Positions 51,454 to 60,960 of a stretch of DNA of 64,000 bases are shown piece by piece. Origin of the DNA: Rickettsiales bacterium (lineage in GTDB: Bacteria; Pseudomonadota; Alphaproteobacteria; Rickettsiales; SXRF01); contig JAOAUZ010000001.1 in NCBI GenBank assembly GCA_025464625.1, forward strand, positions 1 to 64,000, given 5' to 3'. Within the stretch, counting starts at the first letter, position 1. Every line of letters begins with the position of its first letter. The notes under the pieces are model-generated. The model ran no database searches, was not told where the DNA came from, and was given only the letters and a program-made list of their open reading frames with translations. The translations under genes and the position numbers were made by a program.

Positions 51454-54165
51454 ATGAGTCTTTCGCTCGCGCTGAATAATTCGCTTTCTGGACTGAATAT
51501 AAACAGGCAATCGCTTGCTGTTTTGTCACAGAATATAGCCAATGCCAACACGCAGGGCTATACTAGAAAAATTATTGAGCAGGAATCTCTCTATCTCGAT
51601 GGACACGGTTCTGGTGTAAGCATCAAAGACATAAGTCGTAAGGTTGATGACTATTTGATAAAATCAATTCGTCTGCAAACTTCGGCAGTAGGACAGGGTG
51701 AAACGATTAATGACTATTCTGATAGAATTCAGATTTTGCTCGGCAAACCTGGAAATAAAGATAGCATTGATTCTAATATTGGCAGTTTCTTTAATGCCGT
51801 GCAATCACTGGCTCAGACCCCTGAAAGTTCATCACTAAGGGTTAATGCGATTAATCTAGGTAAAACACTGGCTGGGCGGATAAATGATTTATCATTGGGG
51901 CTTAATGATCTTCGTTTTCAGGCGGATCAGGATATACGCTTAATGACCAGTGCCGTTAATTCCGACATAGCAGAAATAAATAAATTGAATAAGACTATAA
52001 GCAATGAGAGTGCGCTGGGAAAACCAGTTGGAGAATTGCTCGATAAAAGAGATGGGTTGATTAAGGATTTATCCAGCTACATAGACATTCAGGTTTATAC
52101 AAAATCATCTGGAGAAATTAATATATCAACCAATAGCGGTTTGAGTTTGCTTGATGATAGCGTTTATGAATTGTCGTATAATTCGGCTGGTTCTGTCGAT
52201 AGTTTTATTAATGACGCTTCGCTTGGACCAGTTGAAGTATATCGTTTGGATGAAGAAGGAAATCGGCTAGGCACAGCAAAAATCTTGGTAACTGCTGGCA
52301 CAAGTGATACCATTACAAGTTTTGCAGGAAGTGGCAAACTGGCAGGTTTTGTTGAGATGCGTGATAAGCAACTGCCTGCGATTCTTAAGCAACTTGATAA
52401 TCTGGCAATGGTTTTGCGCGATCAAATGAATATAATTCATAACACTGGAACTGGTTACCCCGGTGCTGCGAGTCTTACCAGCACCCATGCGATGGTTGCC
52501 GATGATTACAGCCAATGGGGTGGTAAGGTTCGCATCGCTGTTTTGGGGGCGGACGGCAGACCAGTTGCATCGCGTTATGCTGATGAATCGGTGACGCGAC
52601 CGCTGACACTTGACTTATCAACACTGGATACTGGGACTGGAGCAGGGCAACCAAGTGTGCAGGGTATCATTGATGAAATTAATAGAACCTTTGGTATCCC
52701 GCAAAATAAAATTGAACTTGGTAATATAAATAACATCAGTTTGGTATCGAATAGCACTTCTCTTCCTGGTGCGCCTCCGCAGTTTAATTTTGATTTTAAC
52801 ATGGAAAATATTTCGGCAACAAACGCCAATGTATTTGTTACTGGCGTTCAGGTGTTGGATAGTGGCGGAGTTGCACTCACTACACCTACTTCTACCTTGC
52901 CAACACTCCCTCTTGCTGGAACTTATACCACTGTTGCAGGCAGCAGGACGATAACTATCAACACCACAAGCGCAAGTGGTTTGATTGATGGAGATAAGAT
53001 TTATTTAACAGCTCCAGCAGGGGCTATTGACGGAATACCAACAACAGATTTTGATCAGTTTTTTACAGTTAGTAACGTTCAGGCAGGTAGCTTTGACGTT
53101 ACTGTTTCCACCGCCGCTTCTGCTGGCGGTGGATTTACAGTTGCAGGTCAGACTGGTTTGCCAAAATATGCACAAATTGCGGCTGGCGATTCAGTGCGTA
53201 CGAAAAGTAGCGGAACGATTACGGCAGATCTCAGCGGTAATACCACCTCTCCGTATTACACGGTCAACATGAGTTTTTCAGTAGATGACGGAACGGGTAA
53301 TATCGTCAGCTCTGTCGTTAGCTACCGCGTTAATAACAGCGACAGCAATTTGCTCAATGCTCGCTATGCAGCACTTTCAGCAACTGGCTCTGGAACTATT
53401 GTGTATCCTAATTCACTCAAGCCAGTTGCGGTTGCTTCGCTGGTTGATGCCGATGGTTTAGAGCTGGCAAAAACTAACGGTTTATATACCACGACTCAGG
53501 CTGGTTATTTGAAGATTGCAAGCGGTGACAGTATTAGCTATCTCGCTATTGATTCTCTTGATAGTAATGAGCAGGGAAGACCAAACGATACTCCGAGAAC
53601 AGCAGCTACAAACCGTAGTTTCTCACATTATTTTGGGCTTAATAACTTCTTCGTTGATGATGGTGACGCGCGTACAATTAAAAATGCGGGCAGTGCTGCC
53701 TCTCTTAAAGTAGAGAGTAGGATGAGCAGTAATCCCAACCTTATATCTTTGGGAAAACTTTCACCAAGCCCGCTGCCTAATGATCCTAACCTGCCACCTC
53801 TATATACTTATGAACGTAATGTTGGTGATAACAGCATTATACAGGCACTTGCCAAACTTGGTATTCAAGGTGTGGATTTTGCGGCTGCTGGTGGTTTGGG
53901 GCAAACAAAAATACCGTTTAACTCTTATGCTGGGCAGATTATTGGTGCTGCGGCAACTAATGCAGTTGCTTCACAAACTCAAAAGGCTAACGCGCAGACT
54001 CTGCTTGACGGTTATAATCAACGCTCGGATTCTGTTAGCGGCGTGAATCTGGATGAAGAATTAGCAAATACTATAATTTATCAAAACTCTTATAGTGCAT
54101 CGGCGCGAATTATTACGGTAGTCAGTACATTGTTTGATACGCTGATTCAGGCGGTTGGTAATTAG
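51454..54165 (+). CDS. flgK: Flagellar hook-associated protein 1 FlgK, extra long
   Basis: 903 residues against about 500-700 for most FlgK. The N-terminus is typical (SLALNNSLSGLNINRQSLAV, LSQNIANANTQGYTRK) and the C-terminus has the heptad region SGVNLDEELANTIIYQNSYSASARII. The central region (about 330-800), rich in Thr, Ser and Gly (TTSASGLIDGDKIYLTAPAG), carries the extra length and probably forms surface-exposed domains. It joins hook and filament. Confidence 0.93.
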   Translation: MSLSLALNNSLSGLNINRQSLAVLSQNIANANTQGYTRKIIEQESLYLDGHGSGVSIKDISRKVDDYLIKSIRLQTSAVGQGETINDYSDRIQILLGKPGNKDSIDSNIGSFFNAVQSLAQTPESSSLRVNAINLGKTLAGRINDLSLGLNDLRFQADQDIRLMTSAVNSDIAEINKLNKTISNESALGKPVGELLDKRDGLIKDLSSYIDIQVYTKSSGEINISTNSGLSLLDDSVYELSYNSAGSVDSFINDASLGPVEVYRLDEEGNRLGTAKILVTAGTSDTITSFAGSGKLAGFVEMRDKQLPAILKQLDNLAMVLRDQMNIIHNTGTGYPGAASLTSTHAMVADDYSQWGGKVRIAVLGADGRPVASRYADESVTRPLTLDLSTLDTGTGAGQPSVQGIIDEINRTFGIPQNKIELGNINNISLVSNSTSLPGAPPQFNFDFNMENISATNANVFVTGVQVLDSGGVALTTPTSTLPTLPLAGTYTTVAGSRTITINTTSASGLIDGDKIYLTAPAGAIDGIPTTDFDQFFTVSNVQAGSFDVTVSTAASAGGGFTVAGQTGLPKYAQIAAGDSVRTKSSGTITADLSGNTTSPYYTVNMSFSVDDGTGNIVSSVVSYRVNNSDSNLLNARYAALSATGSGTIVYPNSLKPVAVASLVDADGLELAKTNGLYTTTQAGYLKIASGDSISYLAIDSLDSNEQGRPNDTPRTAATNRSFSHYFGLNNFFVDDGDARTIKNAGSAASLKVESRMSSNPNLISLGKLSPSPLPNDPNLPPLYTYERNVGDNSIIQALAKLGIQGVDFAAAGGLGQTKIPFNSYAGQIIGAAATNAVASQTQKANAQTLLDGYNQRSDSVSGVNLDEELANTIIYQNSYSASARIITVVSTLFDTLIQAVGN

Positions 54166-54182
54166 GAAATGGAGAAAATATT

Positions 54183-55094
54183 ATGTCAGTAGGACGCATT
54201 AGTACATTCGCACTACATCAAACGACACTGCGTGATTCCAGCAAGGTGCAGGTTAATCTGGCGGATTTGCAGCAGCAACTATCCAGCGGTTTTAAATCAC
54301 AGGATTTTGCAGGGCTTGGTGGCAGTGAATCAGAACAATTTTTATTGCTGGAAAATAAAATTGCCAAAACTGATATTTATTTGAACAACAATAAAATCGC
54401 AACCACACGCATTAATAGCACAGATAATATTCTAGATCAGGTTATTGATACGGCAGCTAATTTGAAAAGTTTGATTTCACAACGGCGTAATGCGGCATCG
54501 AATAGCGGTGCTTTTCCAGAAACACTTAGGGGGGCTTGGCAATCACTTGTAAGCCAACTCAACACCAGCCTTGAGGGGCGTTTTTTATTTGGGGGAACTC
54601 GTACCGATGTTGCGCCAGTAAATCCAGACACATTTCCTACCCTTGAGGTTGATGGTGTTCCTGATGATAACTATTATAATGGCAGCACAGAGGATGTGCT
54701 TTTACGAGCCGATGATAATACGGAAATTAATTATAATGTCCGTGCTGATGATATGGGTATCCAGCAGATTTTTGCAGGACTTGCCATGGCACAAAAGGGG
54801 CATGATGCTAACTCCGATGAAGATTTAGTTAAGGCTTATGATTTGGTGACGCAAGGGTTAGATGGAGTTATCGCCACCCGTTCTATTGTGAACCAAAATA
54901 AAGTGGCGATTGATAATATTAATAACCGCCATGATTCATTTAAACTTTATTTTCAAGGGGTAAAAGAGGAGATAGGTAATGCAGATTTAGTCTCAGTTTC
55001 AACGCAGGTGGCAATAAACCAAGGAATATTGCAAGCTGCTTTTCAAGCTTTTGCGAAAATTAATTCCTTGAAATTATCAGATTTTTTACGTTAA
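54183..55094 (+). CDS. flgL: Flagellar hook-associated protein 3 FlgL
   Basis: 303 residues. A flagellin-like N-terminus (GRISTFALHQTTLRDSSKVQ; QQQLSSGFKSQDFAGL), LEGRFLFGGTRTDVAPV in the centre, and a helical C-terminus. It joins FlgK to the flagellin filament. 17 bp after flgK. Confidence 0.93.
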   Translation: MSVGRISTFALHQTTLRDSSKVQVNLADLQQQLSSGFKSQDFAGLGGSESEQFLLLENKIAKTDIYLNNNKIATTRINSTDNILDQVIDTAANLKSLISQRRNAASNSGAFPETLRGAWQSLVSQLNTSLEGRFLFGGTRTDVAPVNPDTFPTLEVDGVPDDNYYNGSTEDVLLRADDNTEINYNVRADDMGIQQIFAGLAMAQKGHDANSDEDLVKAYDLVTQGLDGVIATRSIVNQNKVAIDNINNRHDSFKLYFQGVKEEIGNADLVSVSTQVAINQGILQAAFQAFAKINSLKLSDFLR

Positions 55095-55150
55095 AATAAC
55101 CAAGTCGTGTTATAACAGAAAGCACGGCAACAATAAAAGGGGTACACTCT

Positions 55151-55630
55151 ATGCTAGGGCAGTCAGCATTTTCAATCGGTTCAGCTACTCCGCACGTCTC
55201 TTTTCCTGAGACAATCAAGTCTCGCTTTGGCGAGATTTCAGTTGATATTTCAAAGGCTATTTCGTTTCCGCGTGGCTTGCTGGGGATGCCAGATAAATCT
55301 AATTTCGTGCTGACCAATTTTAACAGCCAAAAAATGGAACAGTTTAAGCTCTTGCAATCTCTTGATGAATTGCAGCTTTCCTTTATTACCCTTCCTGTTG
55401 CGGTTAATAATAATATTGTTGCGGTTGAGGATATTCGCGGTGCTGCTGATGATTTGGGTATAACTTATGATGATTTGGTGGTGCTGTTTATAGTTTCTGT
55501 TCACCGTAGCCCAGACAGTGTTAAATTATCGGTAAATGCCCGTGCGCCACTATTTCTTGATGTAAAACAGAAGTTTGGCATACAGTATGTATTCCAAAAT
55601 GATGCTTACAAGGTGCAGCACTACCTTTAA
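55151..55630 (+). CDS. fliW: Flagellar assembly factor FliW
   Basis: 159 residues. FliW core: SRFGEISVDISKAISFPRGLLGMPD, EQFKLLQSLDELQLSFITLP, and the C-terminal VKLSVNARAPLFLDVKQK. FliW binds flagellin and antagonises CsrA in species that have both. No csrA is seen nearby. It is the last gene of the flagellar group. Confidence 0.93.
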   Translation: MLGQSAFSIGSATPHVSFPETIKSRFGEISVDISKAISFPRGLLGMPDKSNFVLTNFNSQKMEQFKLLQSLDELQLSFITLPVAVNNNIVAVEDIRGAADDLGITYDDLVVLFIVSVHRSPDSVKLSVNARAPLFLDVKQKFGIQYVFQNDAYKVQHYL

Positions 55631-55750
55631 AAACTCACTTTAGCTTCAAATCTGCTTGGAATAGATCCTCCTCGAAACACGTCACGTATAAAGCATACGC
55701 TCATGTTTCTCGGTGTCCATTCCTGCGCGCTTTTTTGCCAAAGTGAGTTT
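55631..55750. repeat. Inverted-repeat element with TTTAGCTTCAAATCTGC segment
   Basis: Outer arms AAACTCACTTTAGC / GCCAAAGTGAGTTT. The inner segment after the left arm matches those at 19390 and 32806. Contains CGTAT-AAAGC-ATACG. Directly follows the fliW stop and may terminate transcription. Confidence 0.65.
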
Positions 55751-55891
55751 TATGTGGCTTAATTTGTCATTTCGTCGGCAAGCTCTGGGTGACAGAAGAA
55801 TGGGGATGGCTTTGATTTTGATTGCAATATTCAAATAATCCAATAATCTCATCGCCCAAACAATCCAATCATCTAACTTAAGGGCAAAGAA

Positions 55892-56944
55892 ATGAAACCA
55901 GCTGCTAAAAAGAAACCATCACTCAAACAACAAATGCTTTCTAAACCAGTGAAGCATATTGACATTACCTCGTTTGATGCACGTCCGATAATCTCGCAGA
56001 TGGCGAACATGTCGTTCACCTCGCGCGATCTGGCAAAAGCTGCTGAGATTTATAATATGATGCTCGCGGATAAAAAATGTTCAATCATTCTCACCATTGC
56101 TGGTTCAACTTCGGCAGGTGGCTGCATGAAATTATATGCTGATTTAGTCAAAAATAATATGGTGGATGCGATTGTGGCAACAGGTGCTGCGATTGTGGAT
56201 ATGGACTTTTTTGAAGCACTCGGTTTCAAACATTATCAGGGCAGCCCGTTCGTTGATGATAAACATCTACGCGATAATTATATCGATCGTATCTATGACA
56301 CTTACATTGATGAAGAAGAATTGCAGAACTGCGATCATACCATCAGAAAAATTGCTGATTCTCTGCCTGCTGGGGCATATTCTTCCCGCGCGTTTATTCG
56401 TGAGATGGGAAAATGGCTCACCAAAAATGCGAAGAAAAAAGATTCTTTGGTGCAGCTTGCTTATGAGCATAATGTGCCGATTTTCTGCCCTGCATTTACC
56501 GATTCTTCGGCTGGTTTCGGTTTGGTGGTGCATCAGGCAGAGCGCAAGAAAGCTAAAAAATCTTATATCACGATTGATTCTATCGCCGATTTCCACGAAC
56601 TCACCGATATTAAAATTAAAGCGGGAACGACTGGTTTGCTGATGATTGGTGGCGGTGTGCCGAAAAATTTTGTGCAAGACACGGTTGTCTGCGCGGAAAT
56701 TCTGGGTGTTGAAGCTGATATGCACAAATACGCTGTGCAGATTACGGTTGCTGATTCACGCGATGGCGCGTGCAGCTCTAGCACTCTGAAAGAGGCTTGC
56801 TCTTGGGGGAAAGTTGATACTGCTTATGAGCAGATGGTATATGCCGAGGCTGGCAGCGTTCTGCCACTCCTTGCTTCTGACGCATATCACCGCGCGCACT
56901 GGAAAAAACGTACTAAACGTAATTTCGCCAAGATGTTTGCGTAG
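55892..56944 (+). CDS. Deoxyhypusine synthase-family enzyme
   Basis: 350 residues, full length. NAD-binding and active regions: TIAGSTSAGGCMKLYADL, MVDAIVATGAAIVDMDFFEA, IFCPAFTDSSAGFG, and the SWGK motif with Lys307 aligned to the catalytic Lys of eukaryotic deoxyhypusine synthase, followed by VYAEAGSVLPLL. Bacteria lack eIF5A, so a polyamine role (homospermidine synthase-like or related) is more likely; the exact substrate is not determinable here. Confidence 0.9.
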   Translation: MKPAAKKKPSLKQQMLSKPVKHIDITSFDARPIISQMANMSFTSRDLAKAAEIYNMMLADKKCSIILTIAGSTSAGGCMKLYADLVKNNMVDAIVATGAAIVDMDFFEALGFKHYQGSPFVDDKHLRDNYIDRIYDTYIDEEELQNCDHTIRKIADSLPAGAYSSRAFIREMGKWLTKNAKKKDSLVQLAYEHNVPIFCPAFTDSSAGFGLVVHQAERKKAKKSYITIDSIADFHELTDIKIKAGTTGLLMIGGGVPKNFVQDTVVCAEILGVEADMHKYAVQITVADSRDGACSSSTLKEACSWGKVDTAYEQMVYAEAGSVLPLLASDAYHRAHWKKRTKRNFAKMFA

Positions 56945-56964
56945 GCAAACTGTGTGTAATTAAC

Positions 56965-56993
56965 TTGCATTTGTACATACAATGTCATAACAT
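56965..56993 (+). promoter_or_regulatory. Predicted promoter/operator of the BrnT-CopG pair
   Basis: TTGCAT (56965-56970), 17-bp spacer, TAACAT (56988-56993). The spacer begins with the palindrome TTGTA-CA-TACAA (56971-56982). Transcription would start about at the toxin ATG (57000), which implies a leaderless or nearly leaderless mRNA. Confidence 0.5.
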
Positions 56994-56999
56994 GGCTCT

Positions 57000-57284
57000 A
57001 TGTCTGATAATATAACTTATAACTTTTCTGCTGAAAAGAATGCACTTCTTAAAGCAGATAGGGGAGTTGGGTTTGATGACGTGATTTACTGCATTGAAAA
57101 TGGGTATATTCTTGATATTATAAGTAATAATGTAACAAAATATACTCATCAAAAAATGTATATAGTTGAAATTAACAATTACGCTTTTGTTGTTCCATTC
57201 GTAAAAAATAATGACGAGATATTTTTGAAAACAATTTATCCAAGTCGGAATATGACTGCAAAATATCTAAGGTATAGGAGATAG
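57000..57284 (+). CDS. BrnT-like toxin
   Basis: 94 residues. YNFSAEKNALLKADRGVGFDDVIYCIENG, HQKMYIVEINNYAFVVPF and FLKTIYPSRNMTAKYL follow the pattern of BrnT/DUF4258-type RelE-fold ribonuclease toxins. The toxin-first order and the CopG-type partner 2 bp downstream support this. No Shine-Dalgarno precedes the ATG. Confidence 0.85.
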   Translation: MSDNITYNFSAEKNALLKADRGVGFDDVIYCIENGYILDIISNNVTKYTHQKMYIVEINNYAFVVPFVKNNDEIFLKTIYPSRNMTAKYLRYRR

Positions 57285-57286
57285 AA

Positions 57287-57592
57287 ATGGCAAAAAAAAC
57301 TAAAACTACGAAACCATCCAAAGAAATAGATGGAGATAGTTATGATATGTTGGTGGCATTAGAAAGTGGCGAAGAGTTCGAGCAAATCCCTGATTATAAG
57401 GAATTTGTCAAAATTTCTAGAAAGGCAGCTCAAAATTATTTCAAAAAAGATGCTCGGGTTAGCTTTCGTATTTCGCCAACTGATTTAGATAACATTAAAC
57501 GTATGGCTGCTTCGGAAGGATTGCCATATCAAACTTACTTAACATCAATGATCCACAAACTTACAACTGGTCAGCTGGTTGTTAGAAATTAG
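57287..57592 (+). CDS. CopG/BrnA-like antitoxin
   Basis: 101 residues. The C-terminal half is a CopG-type DNA-binding unit: KDARVSFRISPTDLDNIKRM and GLPYQTYLTSMIHKL. The basic N-terminus and acidic middle should bind the toxin. AGGAGA lies upstream of the ATG. The pair is followed 6 bp later by the Mrr gene. Confidence 0.87.
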   Translation: MAKKTKTTKPSKEIDGDSYDMLVALESGEEFEQIPDYKEFVKISRKAAQNYFKKDARVSFRISPTDLDNIKRMAASEGLPYQTYLTSMIHKLTTGQLVVRN

Positions 57593-57598
57593 GTTTTT

Positions 57599-58516
57599 AT
57601 GGCAATACCTGATTATCAGACGTTGATGCGCCCAGTATTGGAGTATATTTCGGAGCATAGTTCTACACCTGTTTCGCCTATAGTTGAGTCTTTGTCTGAT
57701 AAGTTTAATTTGTCTGAAGAAGAAAAAGAGCAAAAAGTAAAAAGTGGCTCAAAAAGCATAATTTATGATCGTATTACATGGGCTTTGACCTTCCTGTATA
57801 AGGCTGGATTGTTGGAAAAACCTAGCAGAGGTGTTTATTCGTTGTCAGAGATAGGCAATGAAGCATTAAAAAAATATAAAAACATTGATGTAAAAGTTCT
57901 CAAGCAATATCCAAAATTCATTGAATGGTTTAGCAAAGAAAAAAAGCAAAAAGGAAATTCAGGTGATAGCGTTGAAATAGATATTGAAAGCAAGCAAACA
58001 CCTCAAGAAATAATTGAAAAAGGTTATAGGCAGTTGGTGTCAGTAGCCAAACAAGAATTGCTTGATAAAATTATTAGTTCAACACCAGATTTTTTTGAGC
58101 AAGTAATTTTGGATTTGCTGATTTCTATGGGTTATGGTGGCGCAAGAAAAGACGCATCACAAAGACTTGGTAAAACTGGCGATGGCGGTATAGATGGAGT
58201 TATAAAAGAAGATGCTCTAGGGCTTGATGTGGTTTATGTTCAGGCAAAGCGTTATAAAGAAAACAATGCTGTGCCTGCCGCTCATGTGCGGGATTTTATA
58301 GGAAGTTTGGCAATTAAACAAGCTAACAAAGGTGTTTTTGTTACTACTTCGTATTTTTCAAAAGATGCTTATGCTGCTGTTGCAAAAATACAGTCACGCA
58401 TTATTTTAATTGATGGCGATGAATTAGCGAATTTGCTATATGAGCACAATGTAGGTGTTCGCTTGGAAGTGCGTTTTGATGTAAAGAAAATAGACGAAGG
58501 TTATTTTAGTGATTAG
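57599..58516 (+). CDS. mrr: Mrr-type restriction endonuclease
   Basis: 305 residues. N-terminal Mrr_N winged-helix (about 5-95; DRITWALTFLYKAGLLEKPS, GVYSLSEIG) and C-terminal Mrr_cat PD-(D/E)xK domain (about 160-285) with GKTGDGGIDGVI and YVQAKRY as the catalytic Asp and QxK. It cleaves methylated foreign DNA in known members (type IV restriction). It forms a small defence island with the toxin-antitoxin pair between housekeeping genes. Confidence 0.92.
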   Translation: MAIPDYQTLMRPVLEYISEHSSTPVSPIVESLSDKFNLSEEEKEQKVKSGSKSIIYDRITWALTFLYKAGLLEKPSRGVYSLSEIGNEALKKYKNIDVKVLKQYPKFIEWFSKEKKQKGNSGDSVEIDIESKQTPQEIIEKGYRQLVSVAKQELLDKIISSTPDFFEQVILDLLISMGYGGARKDASQRLGKTGDGGIDGVIKEDALGLDVVYVQAKRYKENNAVPAAHVRDFIGSLAIKQANKGVFVTTSYFSKDAYAAVAKIQSRIILIDGDELANLLYEHNVGVRLEVRFDVKKIDEGYFSD

Positions 58517-58525
58517 GGGAATTTT

Positions 58526-59770
58526 ATGAAAAAAAAACCAGTAACAACAAAAACAAAAGATTTACTCGCTAAGGGCAAGAAATATTATTCGCTGGCGTAT
58601 AAACCGCGCGAGATAATTGTTGCAAAAGGTGTTGGTGCAAAAATATGGGATGCTGACGGCAATGATTATATCGATTTTGGCGCAGGTATTTCTGTTACCA
58701 GTCTTGGGCATAATAACAAAAAACTTATTGCAGCGATGACCGCGCAAGCAAAAAATATTTGCCACACTAGCAATGTGTTTTTTACCGAGCCGACTGTGTT
58801 GCTTGCGGAAGAACTGGTGAAAGCATCAAAATTTGCCAAGCGGGTTTTCCTTACAAATTCAGGCGGTGAAGCCAATGAAGCTGCGATTAAACTAGCGCGG
58901 AAATATGCCGCGGATAAAGGTTGTCCGCCAGAAAAACGTGAGATTATAACTTTTATCGGTTCGTTCCATGGGCGCACGATTGCAACAATTACTGCAACCG
59001 CCCAACCGAAATATCAGGCGGGGTTTGAACCACTGCCCGCTGGCTTTACCTATGTTCCGTTTAATGATTTTGCAGCGATTGAAAAAGCAATCAGCGATAA
59101 AACCTGTGCGGTGATGTTGGAAGTGGTGCAGGGTGAGGGCGGTGTCACGCCAGTTGCCAAAGGATTCCTGAAACATATTCAGGATTTGTGTCATAAGCAT
59201 GATGCGCTGCTCATGCTTGATCAAGTGCAGGATGGAATGATGCGAACTGGAAAACTATTTTCGCATTTTGCAGAAGATGGTGTGAAGCCAGATGTTGTAA
59301 CACTGGCTAAAGCTCTTGGTGGCGGGCTGCCAATTGGTGCGATGCTTTATGGTGAGAAAGTGGAAAACACTTTCCAATTTGGTAGCCATGGCTCGACGTT
59401 TGGTGGCAATCCTGTTGCTTGTGCGGTGGCGCGGGTGGTGCTTAAAACTATGCAATCAAAAGAATTGGCAAACAATGTCAGCGCGCGTGGCAAACAGCTT
59501 GTTTCCGCACTTAAAAATCTCAATAAAAAATATTCGTTATTTTCTGAAATTCGTGGGCGCGGGTTGATGATTGGTGTGGAACTTAAACCTGAATTTCATG
59601 GTAAGTCTGGTGATATTTCTGATCTTGCGCGCAAGCATGGGGTTATTGTGTTGCAGGCTGGCCCGAATGTGCTGCGCTTCCTACCTCCTCTTATCATCAA
59701 AGAGGCAGAGATGGCTAAGGGGCTTTCTCGCCTTGAAGATGCCATTGCCGAGTTTGTAGCAAAAAAATAA
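58526..59770 (+). CDS. argD: Acetylornithine/succinylornithine aminotransferase
   Basis: 414 residues, class III PLP aminotransferase. DGNDYIDFGAGISVTSLGH near the N-terminus, TNSGGEANEAAIKLARKYA, the Asp in LMLDQVQDGMMRTG and PLP Lys262 in LAKALGGGLPIGAML. The adjoining arginine succinyltransferase suggests the AstC role in arginine degradation, but sequence alone does not separate AstC from ArgD. Confidence 0.9.
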   Translation: MKKKPVTTKTKDLLAKGKKYYSLAYKPREIIVAKGVGAKIWDADGNDYIDFGAGISVTSLGHNNKKLIAAMTAQAKNICHTSNVFFTEPTVLLAEELVKASKFAKRVFLTNSGGEANEAAIKLARKYAADKGCPPEKREIITFIGSFHGRTIATITATAQPKYQAGFEPLPAGFTYVPFNDFAAIEKAISDKTCAVMLEVVQGEGGVTPVAKGFLKHIQDLCHKHDALLMLDQVQDGMMRTGKLFSHFAEDGVKPDVVTLAKALGGGLPIGAMLYGEKVENTFQFGSHGSTFGGNPVACAVARVVLKTMQSKELANNVSARGKQLVSALKNLNKKYSLFSEIRGRGLMIGVELKPEFHGKSGDISDLARKHGVIVLQAGPNVLRFLPPLIIKEAEMAKGLSRLEDAIAEFVAKK

Positions 59771-59785
59771 AATAGGAACTAGCCT

Positions 59786-60799
59786 ATGATGCTTGTGCGG
59801 CCTGTTGCTATGTCTGACCACGGTGAGATTCTGTCACTCGCGCATGAGGCTGGTATTGGCATGACTTCGCTGCCAGAAGATGCTGGCGTTCTTAAATCTA
59901 AAATTGCCAATGCTGTTGCTAGTTTTTCTGGTGCAGAAGGGATGAAAGGTGATGAACGCTTTTTATTTGCTCTGGAAGACACGGATACAAAAAAACTGGT
60001 GGGAACAACAGGTGTAGTGGCGCATGTGGGAATTAAAAATCCGTTTTATTCTTATAAACTTTCCACCATTGTGCAGGCATCGGATGTTGTAAAAGTTTAT
60101 TCTTTGCAGCGTGTTTTACATATGGTGAATGATTATACAGGAGCTAGTGAAATCGGTTCTCTGTTTTTGCTTCCGAGCTATAGGCGTGATGGAATTGGCA
60201 AGTTTCTTTCGCGCTCTCGTTATCTGCTGATGGCAGAATTTCCGCGTTTGTTTTCTGATACAGTTATCTCAGAAATTCGTGGTGTGCAGGATGAAAACGG
60301 CGATTCTCCTTTTTATCGTAACCTTGAAGAAAAATTCTTTAAGATGAGTTTTAAGAAGGCTGATTTTATTAATGCCACATGTGGTGGGCAGTTTATCAGC
60401 GATCTGATGCCAAAATATCCGATTTATGTGAGTCTGCTCGATGAAAAAGCGCAGGAAGTTATCGGTGTTCCTCTGGAAGCATCGAAACCAGCTTTGCATT
60501 TGTTGGAAAATGAAGGATTCCGTTTTCAGGGCTATATTGATGTGTTTGACGCAGGTCCTACGATGCAGGCTGACAGGGGGCAGATTCGTACTATACGCAA
60601 AAGTAAACGTGCGGAAATAAGTGAAATAAAACCATTGGCGGGTGCTAAGAGATATATGATTGCCACTACTAAACTTTCCAATTTTTGTGTTGGTCTTGCC
60701 GAGTTGGAAGAAAACAAAAATGGCGTTTGTATTTCTCCTGATGTGGCAGGGGCTATGCGCTTACAAGTTGGTGATGTTGTGAGGTTTATAGAATTATAA
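59786..60799 (+). CDS. astA: Arginine N-succinyltransferase
   Basis: 337 residues. LVRPVAMSDHGEILSLAHEA, GMTSLPEDAGVLKSKI, GTTGVVAHVGIKNPFYSYKL, GSLFLLPSYRRDGIGKFLSR and EIRGVQDENGDSPFYRNLEE match AstA. It catalyses the first step of the arginine succinyltransferase pathway. Only this gene and a possible astC are here; astB, astD and astE are not in the window. 15 bp after the aminotransferase, one operon. Confidence 0.93.
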   Translation: MMLVRPVAMSDHGEILSLAHEAGIGMTSLPEDAGVLKSKIANAVASFSGAEGMKGDERFLFALEDTDTKKLVGTTGVVAHVGIKNPFYSYKLSTIVQASDVVKVYSLQRVLHMVNDYTGASEIGSLFLLPSYRRDGIGKFLSRSRYLLMAEFPRLFSDTVISEIRGVQDENGDSPFYRNLEEKFFKMSFKKADFINATCGGQFISDLMPKYPIYVSLLDEKAQEVIGVPLEASKPALHLLENEGFRFQGYIDVFDAGPTMQADRGQIRTIRKSKRAEISEIKPLAGAKRYMIATTKLSNFCVGLAELEENKNGVCISPDVAGAMRLQVGDVVRFIEL

Positions 60800-60804
60800 A
60801 GGTA

Positions 60805-60887
60805 TGTCATTTCGAGTGAAACGAGAAATCTTTTCTTTATAAACCAATCTATTTTATAAAGATCCCTCGACTACGCTCGGGATGACA
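60805..60887. repeat. Family A palindromic element
   Basis: TGTCATTTCGAGTGAAACG to TACGCTCGGGATGACA, just after the astA stop; probably also acts as a terminator. Confidence 0.85.
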
Positions 60888-60960
60888 TAAATATTTTTCG
60901 AATAAAGCTAGACCGCCTGCAATAGTGGTAGTAAAACTGTTGCTACAATATTCGTTTTAT

